64,000 nucleotides of DNA from Martinezella miluonensis (GCF_900094545.1 NZ_FMAH01000033.1:1-64000); one strand, 5' to 3'; numbered from the stretch's first letter, positions 53,801 through 61,675 are shown. The notes: generated by a model not told the origin, from the sequence alone. Made by a program: numbers and translations.

Positions 53801-54156
53801 TTGTTACCGACCGGGCCAACGATCGAAGTGATGTTGAGAGCGCGAGAGGAAAGATGCGCGCTCATCTGCCGGCCGGCGGAATGAGAATTGGCAGTCGCGA
53901 GCAGGCTTGAGAAAAATTCGCGGATTGGCATGCCGCGGGCCAGCATCAGGGCCTTGTCGCGATAGTGCAGATGCAGCCAGTCATTATCCTGGAGGAATTC
54001 GTTGAGCAGCGCCGTCGACTCATGCCCGGCGCCGGAAACGTGAAAATGTGCTATTCCTTGCTTGATGAATTCTCGTTCAAGCCGGTCTATTTCTCTGGAA
54101 ATGAAAAATATTCTATGAAGTTGCTTGAGGTATTCTGTGCTGAACCTCCCTTCCAT
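50833..54156 (-). CDS. Fused 2-oxoacid dehydrogenase E1-alpha/E1-beta, lipoyl domain and ketoacyl synthase III
   Basis: One 1107-residue enzyme with four parts. E1-alpha (about 1-310) has the thiamin-diphosphate motif GDGTTQQGEF...EDN (Gly144 to Asn174). E1-beta (about 337-660) has catalytic Glu394 in ALSESTIVG. A lipoyl/biotinyl-type domain (about 685-750) has the acceptor lysine in EATKASVEI (Lys715). A KAS III/FabH-like domain (about 790-1107) has the full triad: Cys906 (GAACSGYLYAL), His1037 (VPHQANQ) and Asn1064 (YGNTSSSS). No E2 acyltransferase core is present. Predicted to decarboxylate a 2-oxo acid and pass the acyl group through lipoate to a condensing enzyme. The product is unknown. 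No acyl carrier protein, E2 or E3 gene lies nearby. Confidence 0.9.
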   Translation of the reverse strand: MEGRFSTEYLKQLHRIFFISREIDRLEREFIKQGIAHFHVSGAGHESTALLNEFLQDNDWLHLHYRDKALMLARGMPIREFFSSLLATANSHSAGRQMSAHLSSRALNITSIVGPVGNNALHAAGVGAALKHRHGKPIAICCVGDGTTQQGEFVEAVAEAVRGQYPVVFVIEDNSFSISTRTSKQTFFDLPDGPASSFYGVDIIRTDGDDLTASREAFRKAVRYSRDSRAPSIVLLNVERLSDHTNADDQKTYRTTLEIEASSSRDPLPNLRAMLQNAGVGAAALEKIERELTAEVQAEAALARKEDAPKVEPEAKAPYPTSFSQSAEYRGNEREATLTMREALNDVLERQLAANPEVVLFGQDIEDPKGDVFGVTRGLSTRYPDRVRNAALSESTIVGTAVGRALAGQRPVAFLQFADFLPLAYNQIVSEMGSMFWRTNGAWEAPVILMVSCGGYKPGLGPFHAQSFESMLAHTPGIDVVMPSSAGDAAGLLNAAFQSRRPTVFMYPKAVLNNSDGRTSTDLDKHFVHPGLSRHVTRGRDLTLVSYGNTVSLCANAAKAFEAQGFSVEVIDLRSISPWDEKEVLASARRTRRLIVVHEDNRTVGMGAEIIATVTEKTDVPVVVRRLARSDAHVPFNFRNQLETLPSYSKLVDLMAEVLECEVTWHEEDDSGPTAAIKAIGSGPADENVLVTDVLVKPGDTIEVGQLVAVVEATKASVEICANIGGVVQEVFAKVGDQIATDSPLLTVDANRETSERNFALASEVQNKFVLRRLKSHTIPALRRHSGSFSEIAVHGIGFATGGRRVTNDEIIHHWPSRRADEIFALTGIKSRFWVGPDEGTLSLATKATRDLLQQNQISIHDIDLVIAATGTPDIATPSLASRVAVAVAEDGVRPSLAAYDMGAACSGYLYALQQAYDFIAQQNDAKVLIITSEVLSPLLDMKDFSTAILFGDAATASLVTSRDMARNPLFTANRPIVSGRPEPGDLLYVPLPDDGVIAMNGRTVFTEAVHSMTRSIENACVDAGIELANIDLLVPHQANQRIIDTIAKRSGRPALSVIETYGNTSSSSIPLAMLHVAKEHSEPLNLGLVAFGGGMTAGAAIVRTVK

Positions 54157-54210
54157 CTCAATGATTTTCCTAATCTTTCATTGCTAATAAATCGCGTGGA
54201 CCTAGGTAAT

Positions 54211-54227
54211 CCCCTAGGGGGGCTTTT
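54211..54227. terminator. Perfect palindrome with T run, function unclear
   Basis: CCCCTAGGGG at 54211-54220 followed by GGCTTTTT. It would terminate a plus-strand RNA, but no plus-strand gene precedes it. It lies upstream of the fusion enzyme gene, in an AT-rich stretch (about 54060-54270), and could be a minus-strand leader element or the end of an antisense transcript. Confidence 0.4.
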
Positions 54228-54382
54228 TCAATACACGTTAGATGACAATATCTTCCCGGTTTGAAACGGAATTACGTGCCTTCTCGGGTCGAAGTTTTTC
54301 GGAATGTTTCTATCCACAGGGCGTACCTCGATAAACGCATCCGTCGGGGTGCCGGGCGGATAGCGATTTTTCGAAAGCGGTT

Positions 54383-55369
54383 CTAGCCTGATTTGCGGAT
54401 GGTGGCGTTGCTGCTCCGCCTTGCCGCCGTGGCCTGTTCTTCCTTAAGGATCAGTTCCTTCGGCTTCTTGCCGATGATCTCCTTGCGGCCCTTCTTCGAG
54501 AAGGGCTGGGTGAGCTGGGCGAGGAAGCCTTTGGCGACTTTGCCGGTGATGCCGATATCCGTGGAGGAGGGGCGCGCCGGATTATGGAAGGTGCCGAGCA
54601 GCTGATCCCAGATCACGAGATTTTCGCCATAATTGGTGTTGCCCTCGGCAAGCACCTTGGAATGATGCCAGCGATGCAGCCGCGGCGTCGAGAAGATCCA
54701 GTCGAGCGGCCCGGTGCGCATGTCGACATTGCAGTGCGTGAGCAGACCGATGAAGGCCGTCACCGCACCGATCCAGAGGAAGACGGGCAGCGGGGCGCCG
54801 AGCAGATAGAGCGGGATTTGGCCGAGCGCGATCTTGAACAGCGTATCGATGACATGGAAACGGCCGGTATTGATGACCCATAGGCGTTCGACGCTGTGAT
54901 GCAGCGCATGGAAGCGCCATAGCGACAGATGCTCATGGGCGAGGCGATGCGCCATGTAGAGGCCGAATTCGGCGATGATGAGGCCGAGCGCCACCTGGAA
55001 GATCATCGGCCACTGGTCCGGCCAGAAGCGAGAATGGTAGCTCAGCATCGGCTGCGCCACCGTCGCCACTGCCATGGGAAAGGACGTGCCGATGGCGGCG
55101 GCGATCTGTACGCCCCCCTTGGTCAGCAGCGTATGGGCGACATCGTTGAATGTCTCGCCATCGCGCTTCAGCCAGGTTTTCTCATAGGGCATTAGCCGCT
55201 CGAAGAGCGCGATCACCGCTACCGTCGAGAGATAGACGACATTGAACCAGAGGAGGTGCATGTTCGATTCGAAGGCGAAATAGGCGCCGGTCAATCCAGC
55301 GCAGAAGATTGCCGGCCACAACAGGGCTGAAACAGCAGCGTAAAGACGCGAACTGCTTTGAAATGTCAT
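54383..55369 (-). CDS. Fatty acid hydroxylase / sterol desaturase family protein
   Basis: Membrane di-iron oxygenase acting on a lipid. The 328-residue protein has four to five hydrophobic segments and three histidine clusters on the cytoplasmic side: MAHRLAHE, FHALHHSVERL and LHRWHHS. A basic C-terminal tail follows. Possible substrates include fatty acids, sterol-like or hopanoid lipids; not resolvable. It faces the fusion enzyme gene from upstream on the same strand with about 225 bases between, so a shared transcript is possible but not shown. Confidence 0.88.
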   Translation of the reverse strand: MTFQSSSRLYAAVSALLWPAIFCAGLTGAYFAFESNMHLLWFNVVYLSTVAVIALFERLMPYEKTWLKRDGETFNDVAHTLLTKGGVQIAAAIGTSFPMAVATVAQPMLSYHSRFWPDQWPMIFQVALGLIIAEFGLYMAHRLAHEHLSLWRFHALHHSVERLWVINTGRFHVIDTLFKIALGQIPLYLLGAPLPVFLWIGAVTAFIGLLTHCNVDMRTGPLDWIFSTPRLHRWHHSKVLAEGNTNYGENLVIWDQLLGTFHNPARPSSTDIGITGKVAKGFLAQLTQPFSKKGRKEIIGKKPKELILKEEQATAARRSSNATIRKSG

Positions 55370-55499
55370 GCCATCATCCTCAGATACTGACCATCGAATA
55401 ATTTTCGCGTGAGCAAGCGCGATATGTAGCGTGATGATTGTGGAGTCGAAAGTGAAATTTTTCCACCCTCACTGACGGCCGGCAAAACCTTGGGAAGGT

Positions 55500-55946
55500 A
55501 TGGGCGTGCGGATAGAGAAAGCTGGATCCGAATATTGGGATGCGTGGGCGCGGTTGCGCGCTGAGCTTTGGCCCGATGGTTCGGTCGAGCATCACCGTTC
55601 CGAGCTTGAACGGCTTGGTTCCGCTGAGGGCAGTATTGGGTTCGTGGCGATCGATGCGGCAGACCATGCTATTGGTTTTGCTGAAGCGGCATTGCGGCAC
55701 GATTACGTCAATGGCTGCGAAACCTCGCCTGTCCTATTTCTCGAGGGTATTTATGTTCGCAGAGAAAGTCGCGGGCAGGGCGCGGCACAGGCGTTATGCG
55801 AGGCCGTTGCCGTATGGGGACGGGCCGCCGGATGCACGGAATTTGCGTCCGATGCTTTGATCGACAATCTTGAGAGCCACACTTTCCACGTAGCGCTCGG
55901 CTTCGTCGAAACCGAGCGCGTCGTTTATTTTCGCAAGTCTCTGTAG
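55500..55946 (+). CDS. GNAT-family acetyltransferase, AAC(6')-I-like
   Basis: A 148-residue acetyltransferase. It resembles aminoglycoside 6'-N-acetyltransferases of the AAC(6')-I type in its opening (WDAWARLRAELWPDGSVEHHRSELERL), the acetyl-CoA motif YVRRESRGQGAAQALCEAV and the ending LGFVETERVVYFRKSL. Chromosomal AAC(6')-I relatives are widespread and often lack clinical relevance, so resistance should not be assumed. It starts with ATG about 130 bases from the divergent hydroxylase gene. Confidence 0.8.
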   Translation: MGVRIEKAGSEYWDAWARLRAELWPDGSVEHHRSELERLGSAEGSIGFVAIDAADHAIGFAEAALRHDYVNGCETSPVLFLEGIYVRRESRGQGAAQALCEAVAVWGRAAGCTEFASDALIDNLESHTFHVALGFVETERVVYFRKSL

Positions 55947-55972
55947 CAAAAATTGCAGTCGAAAGGGCTGGT

Positions 55973-56635
55973 CTATCCAAACGTCAGCTTGGTCTTCTGT
56001 TGCCCGGCTTCGTCAAAATTCTCAGGGCTCAGCCAGCGCTCATAACCGGCTTTCAGCTTGGGCCAGTCGGCATCGATCATCGCAAACCAGGCGGTGTCGC
56101 GGTTTCGGCCCTTGGCGACCATGTGCTGGCGGAAAATGCCTTCGAAGGTGAAACCGAAGCGCTCGGCTGCACGCTTGGAGGGTTCGTTGAGATTGTGGCA
56201 CTTCCATTCGAAGCGACGGTATCCGAGCGTGTCGAAGACGTAGGATGCAAACAGATAGAGCGTCTCGGTCGTTACCCGGCTGCGGGCGATCGCCGGCCCC
56301 CAGAGGATGCTGCCGATCTCGATGACGCCATGCGTGTTGTCGATGCGCATCAATGCCTGACGGCCTTCGACGCGACCGGTTCGCTTGTCGATCGTTGCGA
56401 AGAACAGGGGATCGGTGCTGGAGGATGCTTTCTCGAGCCAGGGAGAAAACGCGGCGTAGTCGGCGGGGGCGTCTTCGAAGAGATAGCGGAAACGATTGTC
56501 GGCGCCGGGAGCCTGGGCTGAGGCAAACAGCTCGGCGCCATGGCGCGCAGGATCGAGTGGCTCAATCCGGGCATAGCGACCGTCAAGGATGGTTCGTTCG
56601 GGGCGAGGCACGCCACTCCAGTTGGCAAGATCCAT
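55973..56635 (-). CDS. GNAT-family N-acetyltransferase, RimJ/RimL-like
   Basis: A 220-residue acetyltransferase of the group acting on amino groups of proteins or small amines (Acetyltransf_3). It has RTILDGRYARIEPLDPARHGAELF at the start and the acetyl-CoA region ALMRIDNTHGVIEIGSILWGPAIARSRVTTETLYLFASYVF with RFEWKCHNLNEPSKRAAERFGFTFEGIFRQHMV. The substrate is unknown. Convergent with the AAC-like gene, 26 bases apart. Confidence 0.87.
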   Translation of the reverse strand: MDLANWSGVPRPERTILDGRYARIEPLDPARHGAELFASAQAPGADNRFRYLFEDAPADYAAFSPWLEKASSSTDPLFFATIDKRTGRVEGRQALMRIDNTHGVIEIGSILWGPAIARSRVTTETLYLFASYVFDTLGYRRFEWKCHNLNEPSKRAAERFGFTFEGIFRQHMVAKGRNRDTAWFAMIDADWPKLKAGYERWLSPENFDEAGQQKTKLTFG

Positions 56636-56664
56636 ATCAACGTCCTTTGGTCTTCGAATGCAGA

Positions 56665-57348
56665 TCAGCGAATTCGGCCTGATGCTATCAGGTCCGCGAG
56701 CGCTTGCGGTAGCTCAATATTGTCGGGCATGCCGGGTGCGGTTTCCGCCGATGCCAGATGGCTCCTTATCGGCAGGACACCGGCCCAGACCGGGTAATCC
56801 GCCTCATCGATATCGCCCGGCGGGGCGTTGCGGACCTTGGCCGTGGCCTCGTCGATTTCCATTCGCAGGACGGATGTCGCCTTCACCTCTTGCGCGGTCA
56901 TTGGCCGCAGGTTGTCCCAGCGTCCGGGAAACAGATCTTCGATGAGTTGGCGCAAGGCATGGTTCTTTTCGTCGGGATCATCGACTAGGCGCGCCGTGCC
57001 GAAGACCATGGCCGAGCGATAGTTGACCGAATGATTGAAGGCGGAACGGGCAAGCACGTAGCCGTCCATGATGCTGCAGGTCAGGCAGACCGGCATGTCC
57101 TCGGCAGCGCGCAGGAAGCGACTGGCGGACGAGCCGTGCCAGTAAACATACTCGCCTTCGCGCCAGTGCAGCGTGGGCGTCACATAGGGCGCGCCGTTGA
57201 TGACATAGCCGACATGACAGAGGGGGGAGGCATCTAGAATCGCGTGAACGTCCGCGCGGCCATGAGTGCCGCGTTTCGGGCTGCGCCGCACGCGGCTGCG
57301 CTCGGTGGTGGGGTAATCCTCTGTTGGTGGCGGGTATTGGTCGGCCAT
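56665..57348 (-). CDS. Pyridoxamine 5'-phosphate oxidase-like flavin-binding protein
   Basis: A 227-residue FMN-binding split-barrel protein with the pattern ILDASPLCHVGYVINGAPYVTPTLHWREGEYVYWHGSSASRFLRAAE and SVNYRSAMVFGTARLVDDPDEKNHALRQLIEDLFPGRW. It belongs to the PNPOx-like/NimA-like group, not the true PdxH. The ATG at 57348 gives the family start; the longer frame to 57444 overlaps the regulator promoter. Divergent from a MocR-type regulator, which typically controls a vitamin B6 or amine gene next to it. Confidence 0.85.
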   Translation of the reverse strand: MADQYPPPTEDYPTTERSRVRRSPKRGTHGRADVHAILDASPLCHVGYVINGAPYVTPTLHWREGEYVYWHGSSASRFLRAAEDMPVCLTCSIMDGYVLARSAFNHSVNYRSAMVFGTARLVDDPDEKNHALRQLIEDLFPGRWDNLRPMTAQEVKATSVLRMEIDEATAKVRNAPPGDIDEADYPVWAGVLPIRSHLASAETAPGMPDNIELPQALADLIASGRIR

Positions 57349-57405
57349 GTCGTCCTCATCGATTGATCGTTGATCTCTGCCAACAAAGAGGTAGGTTATA
57401 AACAG

Positions 57406-57434
57406 CCAGTTTTTTGATTTTGAGCAGACCAGTT
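57406..57434. promoter_or_regulatory. Direct repeats likely bound by the MocR-type regulator
   Basis: CCAGTT occurs at 57406-57411 and again at 57429-57434, the same orientation, 23 bases apart start to start (about two helical turns). MocR/PdxR regulators bind direct repeats of this kind in the divergent promoter. The repeats end eight bases before the regulator ATG. Confidence 0.4.
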
Positions 57435-57442
57435 GGAGTCTC

Positions 57443-58864
57443 ATGACATCCGTAGCGCAATGGCCGGCACTTGACCGGGTTTCGGGCGATCTGGAAGGCC
57501 AAGTTTACCGTGTCATGCGTGACCGTATCCTGCACGGGCAGATGCCGGCAGGCCAACGCGTACCTTCGACGCGCGGATTAGCCATATCGCTCGGCGTTGC
57601 GCGCTCGACCGTCGTCAATGCCTATGATCGCCTGAAGGCGGAGGGCTATCTGCAATCGACCACGGGTGCGGCAACCCGGGTCGCGGCTTTCTCATCGCCG
57701 TTGCTGGGGCAATCCGAGACGCTGAAACCCAACCTGCCCCAGGCAATTGAGTTCGCAAGCGGCGGTTTGTTCGAGCCCGGCGTTCCCGATGTGGCCGCTT
57801 TCCCTCATGCCGCCTGGGCGCGATGCCTGGGCGCTCGCGCTCGTTCGCTTCGGGTGCATGATCTCGGTTATTCCGCCCACGGCGGCATTCGCGAATTGCG
57901 GGAAGCGATCCTCGATCATATCGCGGCGACCCGCGGCGTGATCGCCCGGCCTGAACAGGTGCTGATCGTTCCATCGACGGGTGCTGCGATCAATCTGCTC
58001 GCCAGCGTCCTGCTCTGGGCAGACCATCCAAATGATGGCGTCATCTGGATCGAGGATCCGGGCTATGCCACTGCACACGCATTGTTCCGCATGGCCGGCG
58101 CCACGCTTGTGCCGGTGCCGTGCGATGCGGAGGGGATCGATATTTCGCGCGCAGCGGGGCCGCCGCCCCGGCTGATCTACGTCACCCCCTCGCATCAATA
58201 CCCGACTGGTGCGACCATGAGCCTGTCGCGGCGCCTTGCGTTGCTCGAATTTGCCCGCACCAAGGGCGCCATCGTGCTTGAGGACGATTACGACAGCGAA
58301 TTCCAATATGCCTCCCGTCCGATTGCCGCGCTGCAGGGGATCGATCGTGGCGAGGTGGTGGCTTATCTCGGGACGTTCTCGAAAACCCTCGCACCCGGTC
58401 TGCGGATCGCCTATGCCGTGGTGCCTTCCAGGCTGGTCGCCTCCGTCGAGAAAGCACAGCGGCTGCGAGGGGTGATCGTGCCGGTCCATATCCAGGCCGC
58501 TCTGGCCGATTTCATCCGGGAAGGCCGGTTTCGTGCGCATCTGCGTCGGATGAATGGCGTCTATGCTGAGCGTATGGCGGCGGTCGTTTCCGCTCTCAAT
58601 CGTCATTGCGGTGCGTGGCTTCGGGTCGGCGAGGGCGGGGGCGGGCTGCAGCTGGCAGGCTGGTTCCGCGACGAGGAGGTCGATGACGTTGCCGGCATGC
58701 GTGCCGTTAACGCTCACGGCTTCGCCTTGCGCGCGATGTCGTTGCTGCATCTCGGTCCGGCTCGACCGGGGCTGCTGTTCGGTATCGCTCGCATGGAAGC
58801 TCAGGCGGCGGATGCTGCGGCGGCGAGAATTGCAAGAGTGCTTGCGGTATCCATCAGCTGCTGA
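57443..58864 (+). CDS. MocR/PdxR-family regulator (GntR helix-turn-helix plus aminotransferase fold)
   Basis: Pyridoxal-phosphate-sensing transcription factor. The 473-residue protein has an N-terminal GntR-type winged helix (VYRVMRDRILHGQMPAGQRVPSTRGLAISLGVARSTVVNAYDRLKAEGYL, about residues 22-71) and a class I aminotransferase-like domain with the PLP-lysine region in LGTFSKTLAPGLRIAY. The ATG at 57443 follows GGAGTC. Divergent from the flavin-binding protein gene, its likely target. Confidence 0.92.
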   Translation: MTSVAQWPALDRVSGDLEGQVYRVMRDRILHGQMPAGQRVPSTRGLAISLGVARSTVVNAYDRLKAEGYLQSTTGAATRVAAFSSPLLGQSETLKPNLPQAIEFASGGLFEPGVPDVAAFPHAAWARCLGARARSLRVHDLGYSAHGGIRELREAILDHIAATRGVIARPEQVLIVPSTGAAINLLASVLLWADHPNDGVIWIEDPGYATAHALFRMAGATLVPVPCDAEGIDISRAAGPPPRLIYVTPSHQYPTGATMSLSRRLALLEFARTKGAIVLEDDYDSEFQYASRPIAALQGIDRGEVVAYLGTFSKTLAPGLRIAYAVVPSRLVASVEKAQRLRGVIVPVHIQAALADFIREGRFRAHLRRMNGVYAERMAAVVSALNRHCGAWLRVGEGGGGLQLAGWFRDEEVDDVAGMRAVNAHGFALRAMSLLHLGPARPGLLFGIARMEAQAADAAAARIARVLAVSISC

Positions 58865-58955
58865 CGAACATCGCCCTATATTCGCGCGGCGTCATGCCTT
58901 TCAGCACCTTGAACTGCCTGTTGAAGTTGGCAAGCGAGACCTCAAGGCGTGGAAA
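58854..58955 (-). pseudogene. Remnant of an AraC-family regulator C terminus
   Basis: Read on the minus strand, this segment encodes LANFNRQFKVLKGMTPREYRAMFVSS then TGA, the second helix-turn-helix of an AraC-type regulator (FSSxSxFxRxFKxxxGxTPxxYR). Nothing before it in that frame continues the family, and no N-terminal part is present, so only the last 30 or so codons remain. The stop overlaps the end of the MocR gene. Confidence 0.75.
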
Positions 58956-59044
58956 GTGGTTGGAAGCTGGCTTCTTGAAAAACATCGGGCGGCCTGTGGC
59001 CGCCCGAAACGCTCATGGAAATGCTGCGGATCGCTGAGCGTCTG

Positions 59045-59626
59045 TCAGACCTGGTTCCACCGACGGATCACCGGTTCGGTCAAGTCATGTTCGTAGCCGA
59101 GGACACTGATGCTCGTGGTATCGAGGACCAGATGCGCGCCGCCTTCCGCCGGCAAGCCAACCCAGCGGGCGGCGAAGACACGCAGGAAATGGGCGCTGGA
59201 GAAGATCAGGACGGAGCCGTCGATGCCGCGAAGTTCGCCGATGATCCGGTCGGCGCGGGCGCCGACATCGGCGGCCGTCTCGCCATTCGGGCAGCCGTCG
59301 CGAAAGACCTGCCAACCCGGGCGCTCGGCGAGGATCGCCTTGGTGGTGATGCCCTCATAGGCGCCATAATCCCATTCCGCTAGATCCTCCTTGACGACGC
59401 GCCGATTGCCGAAGCCGGCCAGCGCGCAGGTGTTTTGCGCACGCTGCGACGGGCTCGACCAGACGGCGGCGAAATCGATGGCCGGCAGACGTCCGGCGAC
59501 CTTGCGGGCAGCCTCCTCGCCGGCAGCGGTCAAGGGAATATCGGTGCGGCCGGTATGCCTGCCGGAAAGGCTCCACTCCGTCTGTCCGTGCCGTACGAGA
59601 TAGACTTCGGGATAAGCGCTGCTCAT
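59045..59626 (-). CDS. Histidine phosphatase family protein (phosphoglycerate-mutase-like)
   Basis: A 193-residue phosphatase with catalytic LVRHGQTEWSLSGRHTGRTDIPLTAAG (phosphorylated His in RHG), SSPSQRAQNTCALAGF, and a second His near the C terminus in ILIFSSAHFLRVFAARWVGL. The ATG at 59626 follows GGAG; the frame runs on to 59653. Its substrate, a sugar phosphate or similar, is unknown. Single gene. Confidence 0.92.
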   Translation of the reverse strand: MSSAYPEVYLVRHGQTEWSLSGRHTGRTDIPLTAAGEEAARKVAGRLPAIDFAAVWSSPSQRAQNTCALAGFGNRRVVKEDLAEWDYGAYEGITTKAILAERPGWQVFRDGCPNGETAADVGARADRIIGELRGIDGSVLIFSSAHFLRVFAARWVGLPAEGGAHLVLDTTSISVLGYEHDLTEPVIRRWNQV

Positions 59627-59695
59627 GTGACCGTTTCTCCATTTCGCCGACACTGCCGAATTCTTCGCATCCGTGACGAGTTCTGTCGAGGGGCG

Positions 59696-59902
59696 TCATC
59701 GCCTCACGGCGCGGCGGACACTGTAGAGCAGGATGGCGAGGCAGCCGATCAGCAAGAGAAGCCCGCCTGCAAGCGGCGGCATGGCGAGAAACTCCACCGC
59801 GCCGGCAATGACGAGGATGAGGATGAGGCAGAGCGTTGCGAGGCTGCCGTCATCGATAAACATGCCGATAAGCTCGGACAGGGCGATGCGGAGGACGTTC
59901 AT
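59696..59902 (-). CDS. Small two-helix membrane protein
   Basis: A 68-residue protein with two hydrophobic segments (SLATLCLILILVIAGAVEFLAM and GGLLLLIGCLAILLYSVRRAVRR) and a positive C terminus. No family recognised. The start at 59902 overlaps the stop of the upstream membrane-protein gene as ATGA, so the two are coupled and probably act together. Confidence 0.7.
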   Translation of the reverse strand: MNVLRIALSELIGMFIDDGSLATLCLILILVIAGAVEFLAMPPLAGGLLLLIGCLAILLYSVRRAVRR

Positions 59903-60654
59903 TGGGCTGCCTTTGCTGTTGGGTTGCCGCTGGAGCCGCGCATGCCGCGGATGATGGCGTAGGACGCGAGAGAGACGATCGCGAAGATGGCAATCAGCGC
60001 GAGATCCGCTCCCGGCCAATGTGCGCCGATGCCCTCACCGGTCCAGAAGATGCCGAAGCTGGTGAGCATCAGGCCGACGACGAATTTGAGGGTATTTTCC
60101 GGCACGGTGGCAAGCGGACGATGGACCAGAAGCCCGATCAGCATGACGAGCACGAAGGCGGCAAGCGCGCCGAAACCGGCATAGAGCGTCAGGCCGTGCG
60201 CGCCACCGACTGCGATGACGATGAAGACCACTTCGACACCTTCGAGCAGCACCGCCTTGAAGGCGGCGAGGCCGGCGAGATAATCGGCACGGCGATCCGT
60301 GGATTGCGCCTGCAACGCCGCCGTCTCCTTCGAGAAGGCCGCGTCCTCGTCATGGAGGGCGATGACGCCGAGCGAGCGGAGAATGGCTTTGCGCAGCCAG
60401 CGCATGCCGAAGAGGATCAGCAGAACGCCAACGACGAATTGCAGTATTTCGATCGGTATCAGCGCGAGCAGCGGTCCGAAGATGAGGACGAGCGCCGCCA
60501 GCACGGCGAGGGCAAGCGCTGCGCCTGTTAGCGCCGGGCGCCAGCTGCGCGTGACGCCGACGGCAAGGACGATGGTGAAGGCCTCGACGACCTCGACGAA
60601 CGAGCCGAGAAAGGACGCCGTCACAGTGGACAGAATAGGTGTGAGGTTGTTCAT
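59899..60654 (-). CDS. COG4280-like predicted membrane protein
   Basis: A 251-residue protein with about seven hydrophobic segments in two similar halves: SFLGSFVEVVEAFTIVLAVGVTRSW and AAFKAVLLEGVEVVFIVIAVGGAHG. Each half has a conserved acidic pattern (E-VE or EGVE), followed by VGVLLILFGMRWLRKAI or VGLMLTSFGIFWTGEG. This internal duplication and the acidic motifs recall cation/proton-type transporters of the GDT1/UPF0016 or iron-permease class, but the exact family is uncertain. It is coupled to a small two-helix protein. Confidence 0.8.
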   Translation of the reverse strand: MNNLTPILSTVTASFLGSFVEVVEAFTIVLAVGVTRSWRPALTGAALALAVLAALVLIFGPLLALIPIEILQFVVGVLLILFGMRWLRKAILRSLGVIALHDEDAAFSKETAALQAQSTDRRADYLAGLAAFKAVLLEGVEVVFIVIAVGGAHGLTLYAGFGALAAFVLVMLIGLLVHRPLATVPENTLKFVVGLMLTSFGIFWTGEGIGAHWPGADLALIAIFAIVSLASYAIIRGMRGSSGNPTAKAAQ

Positions 60655-60775
60655 GAACTGATTCCCGAATGACGGTTAGGGCTTTGAATCGGCATGATAT
60701 TTTGCGGATGATTTTCTTGATGTGCCGGATGAGCTTGCAAGGACAGCATTCCTGTCCGGCGACTGTCGTTGCCGC

Positions 60776-61675
60776 TCACTTGCGCTTCCTCGTGCCGCGC
60801 TTGTTCCATGACTTATCGATGGTGCCGCGAAGTTGGCTGAGTTGGTCAAGGCTGTCGATGGCGACGTCTCTACCCTTTGCCGCAAGCGCAACGACCAGCG
60901 CTTCGATCAGCACCATTGTGCCGCCATGCATGGCGAGGTGGCCGGCATTGCCGCGCGGAACGGGTAGGACCTCAGCCACCCTGTCGGCAACTAGCAGGCC
61001 AAGGTCGTCGCTGATCAGGATAACGGGCACGCCGCGGCGACCTGCATGCTCGAGCAGCACCTCGACTTCACGGTAGAGCGGCGCATAGGCGATCATCAGC
61101 ACCACATCACCGGCACCGATCCAGAGCAGGCGATCGGCGAGCGCGATGCCCGAGGCAGAGAGCGCGTTTGTCGGCAGACCGATGCGGTTGAACTGCAGGC
61201 TAGCATAATCAGCCATGGCGCCCGATGGCCCAATGCCGAAGACATGGCGCCGGGCCGCACCCGCCAGAATATCGACGCAGCGCTCGAAGCTTGCTGCAAA
61301 TTCCTCATGTCGCAGGACGCCCAATGCCTGCTCATGCATGTCGATGACATGGCGAAGTGCATTGCCTGCCTGGCTGCCCGTTTCAGCCAACGTGCGCTCC
61401 ATCCTTGCTCCGGGTGAGGGCGTTCCAGTCAGTTCCGCAAGCAAGGCGGCCCGCAATGTCGACAGGCTTTCGAAGCCGAGGGCGCGTGCGGTGCGCACCA
61501 CCGTTGCATCGCTGGTACCGGCGATTTGCGCGATTTGCGCAGCCGAATTCAGCAAGACGGACTGTTTCTGATTGACAATGAAACGGGCGATGCGTTGCTC
61601 CGCCGGCGCGAGCGTTTCGAGGACGCCGAAAACACGGTCGTCGAAAGTGTGAGGCTTTTGCGTCTTTTCTTTCAT
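60776..61675 (-). CDS. RpiR-family transcriptional regulator
   Basis: Sugar-phosphate-responsive regulator. The 299-residue protein has an N-terminal helix-turn-helix (LAPAEQRIARFIVNQKQSVLLNSAAQIAQIAGTSDATVVRTARALGFESLSTLRAAL, about residues 23-80) and a C-terminal SIS domain (VFGIGPSGAMADYASLQFNRIG...VVLMIAYAPLYREVEVLLEHA). It is upstream of the COG4280-like gene but separated by 120 bases. Target unknown. Confidence 0.92.
   Translation of the reverse strand: MKEKTQKPHTFDDRVFGVLETLAPAEQRIARFIVNQKQSVLLNSAAQIAQIAGTSDATVVRTARALGFESLSTLRAALLAELTGTPSPGARMERTLAETGSQAGNALRHVIDMHEQALGVLRHEEFAASFERCVDILAGAARRHVFGIGPSGAMADYASLQFNRIGLPTNALSASGIALADRLLWIGAGDVVLMIAYAPLYREVEVLLEHAGRRGVPVILISDDLGLLVADRVAEVLPVPRGNAGHLAMHGGTMVLIEALVVALAAKGRDVAIDSLDQLSQLRGTIDKSWNKRGTRKRK

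Noticed and set aside
53965..54264. Plus-strand open frame of 99 codons at the start of the fusion enzyme gene
   Set aside because: Mostly antisense to the E1-alpha start; no ribosome site and no recognisable domain, although its end covers the orphan terminator.
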